Positions 29,143 through 37,890 of a stretch of 64,000 nucleotides of DNA are shown one piece after another (position 1 is the stretch's first letter; each line of letters starts with the position of its first letter). A program made the position numbers and the translations under genes. The notes under the pieces are model-generated. The model made no database searches, had not been told where the DNA came from, and worked only from the letters and a program-made list of their open reading frames with translations. Origin of the DNA: Balanoglossus misakiensis (taxonomy: Eukaryota; Hemichordata); assembly GCA_040954595.2 (NCBI GenBank), contig JBECUI020000031.1:235417-299416 (forward strand), in the 5' to 3' direction.

Positions 29143-30612
29143 CTATCCTTTTCCATAGTAGGCCACCTGGGCATTGAATTCCTCTATTAGATTATCCAAG
29201 ACAGGCCGGGCAGCATAGATATTTTCCCAATAATCACGGTCGTACCACTGAGCATTAATTTCCTCGTAAGTCTTCCCCTGCTGTTCCACCCAAGTGTAGT
29301 ACTTAAGGTTGTGAATTCTCTTTTTGTCTTCATAGCTCAATTCCAATAAAGAATCTGTTCCGATCTGCTGCGGGATTTCCCAATCGGCAATGGCTTTTTC
29401 GCCGGTATACTGTCCTCGTGCGCTGATGAGTTCCTTCAAACGGGAAATGTACATAGCCTGGGAGTCAGTAAAACAGTGAACACCAGGTCTTCTTCGGTAA
29501 GCTCATAATACTTAGCAAATTTGACGGCTGTAAGGAAATTGCATAACCCACTAATTCCCAACCAATTGAGTTTGCCTAACACCTCTTCGGAGACACCACG
29601 AGCCCGCAGAAGGTCCAATCCCGGTTTTTCGTTAAAAAGCCTTAAGAGACGTATGACATGCTCATCATCTATGGCCACCACCATGTCGCTGTCCCTGAGG
29701 TTTATGAACCCAGGGCACATGCTTGTCCCCTATACCTTCAATACGATGGGCGCCAAAGCCGTTGTTCAAAAGGGTGGGGCATTGAAGGGCTTCACTAACA
29801 GCCAGGCGAGAGCCGGGGAAGGTTTTGCGAATGTAGCTTCCAGCTCCCAGGGTACCGGCAGAACCCGACGAAAGGCATATTCCCGCCAGTCGGTCCCGCG
29901 GGCCAGAAAGCTGCCGGTAGACCTTTTCTATAGCGGGACCAGTTATTTCATGATGCCAGAGGTGGTTAGGCAGCTGGTCAAATTGATTGAAAATAAAAAT
30001 CTTACTCTGACGCTGGGACTGGAGTTCGTGGCATTTGTCAAAAATTTCCTTTACGTTGCTCTCGCTGCCCGGAGTGGCGATAACTTCATCGGCCACCTTG
30101 GCCAGCCAGTCAAAGCGTTCCTGAGACATCCCCTCCGGCAAGATGGCCACGGACTTACAACCCAATAATCGAGAAATATAGGCCCCTCCCCTGCAATAGT
30201 TCCCCGTGGAAGGCCAAACGGCCATGTTGGCCTCGGGGTTGAATTGGCCAGTCACCAAGGTGGGAGCCAGGCAGCTGTAGGCGGCTCCTACTTTGTGGGC
30301 ACCCGTGGGGAAAAATTTTCCCGATAGTCCGATGATTCGGGCCTTGACCCCTGAGATTACTGAGGGGATTTCAAGGAAATTGATTCCAGAAAAAACTCCT
30401 CCCTTGTCCTTGGGGTCGTTCTCCCAAGTAACCCGAAAAAGATTCCGGGAATGGATCTCGTCCCTGCCGATTAACTTCAACTCCTCCTTAATCTTCTGGG
30501 GTATGGACGAAGGGTTGGCCATCTGGGCATAGGTGGGAAGGATAATTCCTTGCTCAGCACAAATTTTGGCATTTTTCTCTATCTGTTTTCGTTTCGTTCT
30601 AAGTTGATCATG
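29143..30612 (-). pseudogene. PLP-dependent beta-family enzyme (cysteine synthase/TrpB-like fold), broken
   Basis: The frames encode about 480 residues. An N-terminal part reads QLRTKRKQIEKNAKICAEQ and ILPTYAQMANPSSIPQ; the PLP-binding region GKFFPTGAHKVGAAYSCLAPTLV contains the likely Schiff-base lysine; APTLVTGQFNPEANMAVWPSTGNYCRGGAYISRLLGCKS follows. Later parts (MCPGFINLRDSDMVVAIDDEHVIRLL, EELISARGQYTGEKAI) are in other frames. Breaks lie near 30600 (just after the overlapping ATG at 30612), at about 29690 and at about 29455. The reaction is not certain; an ammonia-lyase acting on an amino-acid intermediate of purine breakdown is a reasonable guess. The start overlaps the xdhB stop. Confidence 0.72.
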
Positions 30613-31497
30613 AGGTCCCTTTCAACAGTTTGATGAATTCTCCCAATACATGGGTAATTAAATTGATGGTCACTGTTTTACGATACAGAGCTGTAGAACG
30701 CTGATCATCAATGGGTTGTATCAAGTTTTTATAAAGCTTTAAGATTTTTTCTGCGTCAATATCTTCAGCGCGCCGACCCTGAATAAGAGCCTCTGCCTCA
30801 TAAGATCGAAGCACCCGAGGGCCTACGGCTCCCAAGGCCAAGGTAAAGTTGTGGGCTCGATGTTCCCGGACATCTCCGACAGCGGCAAGAGAGAGTTTGG
30901 CAAGGGCGTTAGCTCGGCGGGTCCCCACCTTACGCCAATAGGAGAAGTCAGGTTCCACTGCTGGAAAAATCAGCGCTGTAAGCAATTCATCTTCCGCTAA
31001 TATGGTTTTCCCGGGGCCAGTAATAAATTCTCGATGGGGAGGCGCCGTCGACCTGAAGGACCAAGCAGTTCCACCATGCTTCTTAAGGAATAAAGAGCAG
31101 GAAGACTGTCGCCTGCTGGAGAAGCATTGACAACATTTCCTCCTATGCTGGCTCGGTTCCGTAGAGCCGGTGCCGCAATGTCTTTAGCCGACTGAACAAG
31201 AATCTTCGGTAAACGGATGTCATTTTCAGAAGAAATCTCTCCAGCGATTTCCGCAAAAGATGTTCCAGCCCCAACAACAAGGTTTTCCCCCTCCTGACGG
31301 ATTCCTTTTATCTCTTCCAGGTCATCCAAAAAGAGGATGGGTCCAGAAAGGGTGACGGGGCAGGCATTGTGCACCTGATGCTGAACCATCAGATCGGTGC
31401 CTCCAGTAAAGATTGTGGCCCGAGACTTTCCCAAATAGGCTACCGCTTCATCTAAATTCCTGGGTCGTACAAACTCCAGGGAAGTTGCCCTTATCAT
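30608..31497 (-). pseudogene. xdhB: XdhB-type FAD subunit of xanthine dehydrogenase, one frameshift
   Basis: The first frame (from ATG 31497) carries RATIFTGGTDLMVQHQ, APALRNRASIGGNVVNASPAGDSLPALYSL and ends prematurely at LLAPGKPY. Skipping one base near 30990 continues as KTILAEDELLTALIFPAVEPDFSYWRKVGTRRANALAKLS and to EFIKLLKGTS, the normal end. It has the two FAD-binding glycine motifs of the family. Its start overlaps the xdhC stop (ATGA) and its stop overlaps the next gene. With one clean break in an otherwise conserved gene this is either a recent mutation, a programmed shift or an assembly error; the multiply broken neighbours favour mutation. Confidence 0.85.
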
Positions 31498-31964
31498 AGA
31501 GCCTTCTCCTTTTCAGCGGCCCGAAGGATGCCGTCAACAATCATGTCGTAGCCGGTGCAGCGGCAGATGTTTCCGGCCAGGGCTTTCCGAATGGTTTCTT
31601 CATCGGGGTTGGGGTTCTCTCGAAGTAGGTCCCAGGCAGCCACGGTCATACCAGGGGTACAGAAACCGCATTGGACACTGTGCATCTCGGCAAAGGCCTG
31701 GACGATTATCTTTCCGCGCTCCGAGGCAGCAATACCCTCAACGGTAAGAATCTCAGCGCCATCGGCCTGGGCTACCGGAATCAGGCAACTGTTTACCAAA
31801 CGTCCGTTCATGATTACACAACAAGCGCCACACTCTCCTTCTCCGCAGCCCTCCTTTGAGCCTATGAGGCCAAGGTCTTCCCGGAGAAGATCCAGGAGCC
31901 GCTGGAGAGGTGAAACATTCTTTATTTCTCGAATCTTGGAATTTACCTTTAGAGTAATGTTCAT
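31494..31964 (-). CDS. xdhC: [2Fe-2S] subunit of xanthine dehydrogenase
   Basis: The intact 156-residue protein has both iron-sulphur sites of molybdenum hydroxylases. The plant-ferredoxin type is GCGEGECGACCVIMNGRLVNSC (about residues 39-60). The unique helical type is QCGFCTPGM (about 98) with NICRCTGY (about 133). It transfers electrons from the Mo centre in XdhA to FAD. It overlaps both neighbours by four bases (ATGA), so XdhA:XdhC:XdhB are made together. This is the ferredoxin subunit named XdhC in E. coli, not the XdhC/CoxI maturation protein, which is the separate gene at 48556. Confidence 0.93.
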   Translation of the reverse strand: MNITLKVNSKIREIKNVSPLQRLLDLLREDLGLIGSKEGCGEGECGACCVIMNGRLVNSCLIPVAQADGAEILTVEGIAASERGKIIVQAFAEMHSVQCGFCTPGMTVAAWDLLRENPNPDEETIRKALAGNICRCTGYDMIVDGILRAAEKEKAL

Positions 31965-34096
31965 TCCATTACCTCCATCAAAATTTCCGGAGTGATAGGG
32001 ATCTGATAGCAGGTTTTCCCAACAGCCTGTCTGACCGCTATGGCAAAGGCAGAATGTCCTCCGTTGTGGACCATCTCTCCCATGCCCTTGGCCCCAAAGG
32101 CCCCGAACTCATAGGGATTGTCCACAGTGTCGGCTCCAGTGGCGGGAAAATCCATGCTGGTGGGAACCATGTAGTCGGCAAGGGTGATCTGCCGGAAGGT
32201 TCCGTCATCCCGAATTTCCAGTTTTTCCATGGCACCGTAGCCAAGTGCCTGGCTCATACCTCCTTGAATCTGTCCATTGACCACACGTTCATCAATGGCC
32301 ACACCAACATCATAGACTGCCCAAGCTCCTAAAACTGTGGCCTCCCAAGTGAGGGGATCCACTTCCACCTCAACGATGTTCACTCCCCATCCAAAGGTGG
32401 CGTAGGCGTCACCGGCAAAGGTCTCCTGATTCCACTTTATCCATGGAGGCATTTGATATCTCTCCTCCACAACTTGCTCCTGGCCTTCCTTCCAGACTTT
32501 CTTGAGTTTCTCAGCGGCTTTCTGGATAAGATAGCCTACGGTCATAATGGTCCTGCTAGCCACCGTGGGGCCGGAGTCGGGAACCTTGTCGGTATCGGGG
32601 TTGGCAAAAAGAATATCTTCAATAGGAATCCCCAACACCCGCCTTACCACCTTGCGAAGAGTGGTTTGGGGGCCCTGGCCGAAATCCGTAGCGGCACAGA
32701 GAATTTCCACCTTGCCATCCCTACCTTTACGTAGGGCAACCTTTGCCTTGATTATTTTCTGTTCTCCATCGCCAGTGAAACCGCAGCCATGATAAATAAA
32801 GGCCATGCCTATGCCCCTTGGCAAAGAAGAGTTGCTGTAGGCAGCCCGTTTTCGGGAATATCCAGACATTTCCTCAACCCGGGCAAGAAGTTTGTCCAAA
32901 ATCACCTTGTCCCGGATTATGCCCCCTGTAACCGTGCTATCGCCTTCTTTGAGGAAGTAACGCTTTTTAAATTCCAGGCTTTCAACTCCGGCATACTGAG
33001 CCAGATTTTCCAGGTGCTGTTCCAGACCAAACAGCACCTGAGGAGCCCCGAAGCCCCGGAAAGCCCCAGAAGGAACGGTATTGGTGGCAAGTCCCTTTCC
33101 CTGGATACGAAAGGCAGGAATGCTGTAGACCCCCAGGGCCGTAAAGACCGCCCGCATAAGCACCACCCGGGTATAGGTCTCATAGCCTCCACCATCCAGA
33201 AGGACTTTAACATCCATGGCTAAAATACCCCCATCGGAATCCAGAGCCGTTCGATAAGTGCAGCGGGAAGGATGTCGTTTACTCGTAAAGGATATGTCCT
33301 CTACCCTATCCATAATCATTCTTAAAGGTTTCTTAATAATCTTGGCAGCCACGGCCATGGGAGCCCCCATGATTTCAGGATAATCTTCCTTGCCCCCAAA
33401 ACCACCACCGGTGGTGTCCTGAATCACCCTGACCCCTTCGTGTCCGACTCCCAGCACATGGGATGCCGCATGGTGCACATAATAAGGACATTGAAGGGAA
33501 CCTCGGATAACCACCTTGTCTCCCTCGGTAAAGACAATAAGCCCCTGGGGTTCCATGTAAAGCTGTTCCTGAAAGCCCGTATGGTAGGTCTCTTCAATTA
33601 CTTTGTCTGCCTGGGCAAAACGCTCTTCCAGGTCCCCACGAGCCAGATCCACCCGACAAAAAATGTTGTCTTCCCCGTGTATAGGCCCCCCACGCAGGAC
33701 TAGGGCCTGATCTATGTTCACCGCTGCTTCGGTTTGATCAAAGTCTATGCGGACTGATTTAAGCAAACGATCCACCCCTAAGGGATCAGGTCCGGCTGCC
33801 AACAGAATGATCTGCCCTACATAACGAATCTCGTCGTGGGCGAAGCAAGGGAAGTCTCGAGCAGTTGCCAGGGGAATAATATTTTCTCCAGGAACATCCT
33901 GTGCCCCAATAAGATAATAGCCTTCGGGAATTTCAGGATAATGTATTTCCTTTATACGTCCACGTGGAATAGGAGAACGTAAAAATCGAGTAAAAAGCAT
34001 TTCTTCACAAGGAAGATCCGCCACATAGAGTGCCGAACCTTCTGCCTTTGCCGGTCCGTCAGGACGCGGTATGGACTTGGTGATGTCCTGTCTCAC
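31961..34096 (-). CDS. xdhA: Molybdenum-binding subunit of xanthine dehydrogenase
   Basis: About 711 intact residues. Start chosen at GTG 34096, because GGAGG lies eight bases upstream; the TTG at 34102 is too close to it. It begins SIPRPDGPAKAEGSALYVADLP. Signatures are DTTGGGFGGKEDYPEIMGAPMAVAAKI, TNTVPSGAFRGFGAPQVLFGLEQH and GAFGAKGMGEMVHNGG, the last bearing the catalytic glutamate expected in this family. It hydroxylates hypoxanthine/xanthine or a related purine at the Mo-pterin centre. It overlaps the threonine-synthase-like gene by about 38 bp and xdhC by four bases. Confidence 0.92.
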   Translation of the reverse strand: MRQDITKSIPRPDGPAKAEGSALYVADLPCEEMLFTRFLRSPIPRGRIKEIHYPEIPEGYYLIGAQDVPGENIIPLATARDFPCFAHDEIRYVGQIILLAAGPDPLGVDRLLKSVRIDFDQTEAAVNIDQALVLRGGPIHGEDNIFCRVDLARGDLEERFAQADKVIEETYHTGFQEQLYMEPQGLIVFTEGDKVVIRGSLQCPYYVHHAASHVLGVGHEGVRVIQDTTGGGFGGKEDYPEIMGAPMAVAAKIIKKPLRMIMDRVEDISFTSKRHPSRCTYRTALDSDGGILAMDVKVLLDGGGYETYTRVVLMRAVFTALGVYSIPAFRIQGKGLATNTVPSGAFRGFGAPQVLFGLEQHLENLAQYAGVESLEFKKRYFLKEGDSTVTGGIIRDKVILDKLLARVEEMSGYSRKRAAYSNSSLPRGIGMAFIYHGCGFTGDGEQKIIKAKVALRKGRDGKVEILCAATDFGQGPQTTLRKVVRRVLGIPIEDILFANPDTDKVPDSGPTVASRTIMTVGYLIQKAAEKLKKVWKEGQEQVVEERYQMPPWIKWNQETFAGDAYATFGWGVNIVEVEVDPLTWEATVLGAWAVYDVGVAIDERVVNGQIQGGMSQALGYGAMEKLEIRDDGTFRQITLADYMVPTSMDFPATGADTVDNPYEFGAFGAKGMGEMVHNGGHSAFAIAVRQAVGKTCYQIPITPEILMEVME

Positions 34097-35273
34097 TGTC
34101 AATTCCTCCCACAGCTTCTAACGCCGCTTCAATATCTTTTAAACCATTGCCTGTAATAAGCAGGATGATTGTTTCTTCAGCCTTGGGTCCTCGGCCTTCC
34201 TCATAATCTTTTAACATTCCTGCCAATACCACTGCCCCCGCCGGTTCAGCAAAAAGCCCTGTGGTGCGGGAAAGGCGATGCTGAGCCGCCAGGATGGCCC
34301 GATCGTCCACAGTTACTCCTCGCCCCCCGTGCTTTTGTAGTTTGGCATAGGCATAGTATCCTCCTCGCGGAACATCCACACTTATAGAATCAGCAAGGGT
34401 CCTGGAGGGAATGGGGGCACCGAAACCGCCGGACGATAAGGCCCGATTAATTGCCGAAGAACCTTCGGCTTGGCAGGCCACAATCTGGGGAATCTTGTTG
34501 ATGAGTCCCCAGCCCAGAAGATCTTCAAAGCCCTTGTAAATCCCCGAGATAATAACCCCATCTCCAACAGGAACATAGATGCGATCAGGAAAACCTTGAA
34601 GACTCTGGAAAATTTCCAAGGCAGCGGTCTTCTTGCCTTCAATGGTAAGAGGATTATGGGCTGTGCTGCGCGACAGCCCCCCCTGTGATTTGATCCATTC
34701 CAGAGAAAGGTCATAGGCCTCGTCGTAAGTTCCTTCTACGGTCACCAATTCGGCACCGTACTGCCTTGCCTGCACCATCTTTGCCGGCGGGGCGGCAGCC
34801 GGCAGGTAGAGCCGCACCGAGAGTCCCGCTGCAGCTCCAATACCGGCCATGGAAGAACCAGCGTTGCCAGTGGAGGCAAGAACAATGCCTGAAATCCCTT
34901 CCTTGAGGGCATAGGCTGCCACAAGATAGCTCGCTCTATCCTTAAGAGAACCCGTAGGATTAGCGGTTTCATCCTTGAGAAAAAGTTTCGGGAGGGAGAG
35001 CTCCTCCCGTAATCTCCTGGGTTCCCAAAGAGGAGTGTTTCCCACAGGAATGGAAGGGAAGTATTCCCTTTCCACCGGGAGCAGGTCCCTGGTATCGGCA
35101 CTCCTCGCCCCATCTGCCCATTCAGAGGGGAGCCTCCCCTCCAACTGAACTTCCAGAACCCCCCGGAGGGGCTCATCGGCTTTCTGTTCTGCCGCACAGA
35201 AAGAACAGAGCATACGGTCAGGAGTCATGGGATACTCTCTACCGCATTCAGAACAGATATAAAGGCCTCTCAC
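34059..35273 (-). CDS. Threonine synthase-like PLP enzyme with zinc ribbon
   Basis: The 404-residue protein starts with a four-cysteine ribbon (CSECGREYPMTPDRMLCSFC). It has the PLP lysine motif LKDETANPTGSLKDRASYL near residue 100, STGNAGSSMAGIGAAAGL for phosphate binding, VGDGVIISGIYKGF, and a C-terminal LITGNGLKD. This is the threonine synthase/diaminopropionate ammonia-lyase fold (type II PLP). In E. coli the same cluster carries the ammonia-lyase YgeX between ygeW and ygeY. I infer that this unrelated relative fills that place, acting on an amino acid intermediate. An ATGA overlap with ygeY supports a shared function; true threonine biosynthesis is less likely here. Confidence 0.78.
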   Translation of the reverse strand: MRGLYICSECGREYPMTPDRMLCSFCAAEQKADEPLRGVLEVQLEGRLPSEWADGARSADTRDLLPVEREYFPSIPVGNTPLWEPRRLREELSLPKLFLKDETANPTGSLKDRASYLVAAYALKEGISGIVLASTGNAGSSMAGIGAAAGLSVRLYLPAAAPPAKMVQARQYGAELVTVEGTYDEAYDLSLEWIKSQGGLSRSTAHNPLTIEGKKTAALEIFQSLQGFPDRIYVPVGDGVIISGIYKGFEDLLGWGLINKIPQIVACQAEGSSAINRALSSGGFGAPIPSRTLADSISVDVPRGGYYAYAKLQKHGGRGVTVDDRAILAAQHRLSRTTGLFAEPAGAVVLAGMLKDYEEGRGPKAEETIILLITGNGLKDIEAALEAVGGIDSETGHHQVHTAS

Positions 35274-36496
35274 TTGGCCTCTAAAACATAAGGGAGCATG
35301 CTGTAAAAGGCACTACACAGGACCAGGTCATCCACTCGTGTAACTTCGTTAGGGGCATGAGCCTGATCTTCGTCTCCAGGACCAAAGCCAATGGCGGGAA
35401 TGCTATGGCGTCCGCTAGGCGCCACCATGTTAGTGCTGAATGTCCACTTATCCACTTCCGGTTCCTTCTTGAACAGGGCCTTATATCCCCGAATTCCACC
35501 CTGAAGGAGTTCATGATCTTTGTCGATTTTCCAGGTGGGAAAGTACAGTTCCTGACTGTAATCAGTGCCCTTCCAACCCTTTTTGACGTAGTCAGGCATA
35601 CGCACATCCACGGTAGAGGGTTCCACATCAAGGGCCTTGCCCACCACTTCTTTGACCTGACTTATAGCCAAATCCGCATCTTCACCCCAGGTGAGACGCC
35701 TGTCCAGGTAGAGCCTGGCCTGGTCGGGAACGGCGCATTGGCTTGGACCCTTTACCTCAATTTGACTGACCACAATGGTTCCCTTGCCCAGAAAATTTTC
35801 AGAATCGGGCTTAAGGGATGCGTTGAGCTTTTCGATGGCCAGGGCGGCCCGGGCAGCTTTGTAGGCAGCACTGTCACCTCGCTCAGGTGCCGATCCGTGG
35901 GCTGAGAGACCCTTGAGAAGAACTTCCATCTCCATACGTCCCCGATGCCCCCGGTACAGACGGCAGGTGGTCGGTTCGGTGGATACGATAAAATCAGGCT
36001 TCAAGCCCTCTTCTTCAATAAGGTACTTCCAGCACATCCCGTCACAATCCTCTTCCATAACGGTAAAGGCAAACCAAATGGACCATTCTCCGGCATAGCC
36101 TAAGTCCTTCAGAATTTTCCCAGCCATCATCATGGAGGCTGCCCCCCCCTTCTGATCTGAAGTACCCCGACCATGGACAAGACCTCCAGATATTTCTCCA
36201 CTGAAGGGGTCTTTGTTCCATTGGGAGGGATCGCCTACCTCAACGGTGTCTATATGCGCATCGATGGCCAGAATTTTCGGCCCATTGCCTACCCGGGCCA
36301 GGACACTCCCCAAGGAATCGATTTTTACTTCATCAAAACCCAATCCCTTGCATGCTGCCTCTATATGACGGCATACATCCTTTTCTTTGCCGCTGTACGA
36401 TTTGATCCTGACTATATCCGAGAGGATCTTGGCAGTTCTATCTCGATAGGACTCCGCCTTTTCCCTGATTTGTTGTGCAACAACATCCAAATTCAT
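35270..36496 (-). CDS. ygeY: YgeY-family selenium-metabolism-linked M20 hydrolase
   Basis: The 408-residue protein is an M20-type metallopeptidase-like hydrolase. It has IDAHIDTVEVGDPSQWNKDPF (first metal ligands, about residue 80), GRGTSDQKGGAASMM (bridging aspartate, about 112), VMEEDCDGMCW (catalytic glutamate, about 147) and STEPTTCRLYRGHRGRMEME. It probably hydrolyses an amide of a ureido or carbamoyl intermediate in anaerobic purine breakdown. It lies between ssnA and the PLP enzyme in one transcript. It matches YgeY in length and in the GHRGRME signature. Confidence 0.88.
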   Translation of the reverse strand: MNLDVVAQQIREKAESYRDRTAKILSDIVRIKSYSGKEKDVCRHIEAACKGLGFDEVKIDSLGSVLARVGNGPKILAIDAHIDTVEVGDPSQWNKDPFSGEISGGLVHGRGTSDQKGGAASMMMAGKILKDLGYAGEWSIWFAFTVMEEDCDGMCWKYLIEEEGLKPDFIVSTEPTTCRLYRGHRGRMEMEVLLKGLSAHGSAPERGDSAAYKAARAALAIEKLNASLKPDSENFLGKGTIVVSQIEVKGPSQCAVPDQARLYLDRRLTWGEDADLAISQVKEVVGKALDVEPSTVDVRMPDYVKKGWKGTDYSQELYFPTWKIDKDHELLQGGIRGYKALFKKEPEVDKWTFSTNMVAPSGRHSIPAIGFGPGDEDQAHAPNEVTRVDDLVLCSAFYSMLPYVLEAK

Positions 36497-36558
36497 CTAA
36501 ATTACTACCTCTTGTCTTTCCGTATCTCGAGTTTTTCCATCGGAACAATATTTTCCCC

Positions 36559-37890
36559 TTAGGGCTTAATTTCTTCCATCCTTTTCCAAAGCCGACGGCT
36601 TTGGACCCTGGCCTGGGCATAAATCTCCGGAACATCCACATCTCCTGAGAACTTCCTGTCCCTAAGAAGCGTCACACCGTTAACAATCACCGTTTCAACC
36701 ATCGCTGAAGATCCACCAAACACCAGGTGTCCTGCCAGATTCTCCGGAACAAGGGGGGTAGGAGACCGGTAAGAGGCCAGCACCAGGTCGGCAATGCCGC
36801 CCGGCTCTAAACGGCCAAAAGTTTCCCCGAAGAGCCGATCTAAAATATTGTTACCCGCCTGTAGGGCCTTGAGAAAATCGCTGGGCCACCAGGGACCGCC
36901 CTCATCTTTATGCTTAAAGTACGCCATCTGCAGAGCCAGAGGCATATCTCCACCAATGCCGTCAGTTCCCAAAGCCAGGTTCTTCACCTCGGTAAGATGC
37001 TTATTGTAACCCACAGTATTGTTCATGTTGGAGGCAGGGTTATGGACCAGAAAGCCATCCCTATTTCCCAGAAGTTCCAGTTCTTCCCTGGAAAGATGTA
37101 CCCCATGAACCAAGATGGTTTTTTCGTTCAAAAGCTTATGTCTATCCAAACGGTGCACGATGTCTTCGCCGTAGGTAATGTGGGAGTGGGATACATCGTA
37201 GCGATCTTCAGCTACATGAAGGTGGAGTCCCCGACCGGTGTCATGCAGCACCTCGGCCATCTCAGACAGGGCCTCTTCGGGAAGGGTGGCAGGAGCATGA
37301 CCACCAATATGGGCTTCTATGAGCTGCTTTCCATTTCCTGACCGTCTTTCTGCTTCCGCCTGTAGAGCAAAACGCCTGTTTTCTTCTATCCCGGCCAGCA
37401 TACCCTGCCTCCCGTGACGGTCACTCACCTCGTAACAGGTTGCCCCACGAATTCCAACAGTTTCGAAGGCCTCCTTAATTACATCCAGAGAACCCTCAAT
37501 AAAGGAAGGAGAGGCATGGTGATCAATAATGGACGTGGTCCCGCAGCACAGGGCATCCAGGGCTGCTGTCAGAGCCGAATAGCGGAGAATCTCCTTATCT
37601 ACTCCTTGATCCAAGCGCCACCAGAGGTTCTTAAGAATGGAGACAAAATCCGGAGTAGCCCCAATGGGTGTTAGAATCCCCCGGGCCAGAGCCGAGTAGA
37701 TGTGATGATGGCTGCAAACCATTCCAGGGAAGAGAATCTTCCCGGTACCATCTATGTGCTCGGCATCCTTTAAGCCTCGTCCGGCAGCAGGACCCACGCT
37801 TTTAATGCGCTTTCCTTCAATAACAAGGTCAACAGCCTCACGTATTCGGGAAGGAAAAAATTCCACCGCCGTAACATTGCTAATAATCAT
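36559..37890 (-). CDS. ssnA: SsnA-type amidohydrolase/purine deaminase
   Basis: The intact 443-residue protein has the deaminase metal site: SHHHIYSALARG near residue 60, LHLHVAEDRYDVSHS near 222, TILVHGVHL near 263 and ALGTDGIGGD near 309. The ILDHHASPSFIEGSL-type stretch and the YEVSDRHG signature are as in SsnA. It probably removes an amino group from a guanine-like or oxidised purine. Its ATG overlaps the ygfK stop (ATGA) and 62 bp separate it from ygeY. It partners YgfK in known clusters. Confidence 0.88.
   Translation of the reverse strand: MIISNVTAVEFFPSRIREAVDLVIEGKRIKSVGPAAGRGLKDAEHIDGTGKILFPGMVCSHHHIYSALARGILTPIGATPDFVSILKNLWWRLDQGVDKEILRYSALTAALDALCCGTTSIIDHHASPSFIEGSLDVIKEAFETVGIRGATCYEVSDRHGRQGMLAGIEENRRFALQAEAERRSGNGKQLIEAHIGGHAPATLPEEALSEMAEVLHDTGRGLHLHVAEDRYDVSHSHITYGEDIVHRLDRHKLLNEKTILVHGVHLSREELELLGNRDGFLVHNPASNMNNTVGYNKHLTEVKNLALGTDGIGGDMPLALQMAYFKHKDEGGPWWPSDFLKALQAGNNILDRLFGETFGRLEPGGIADLVLASYRSPTPLVPENLAGHLVFGGSSAMVETVIVNGVTLLRDRKFSGDVDVPEIYAQARVQSRRLWKRMEEIKP

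Noticed and set aside
22729-31497. All frameshifts as sequencing errors
   Set aside because: They are confined to one zone while 18 kb next to it are clean, and they do not follow long homopolymers only. I keep resequencing as a check.
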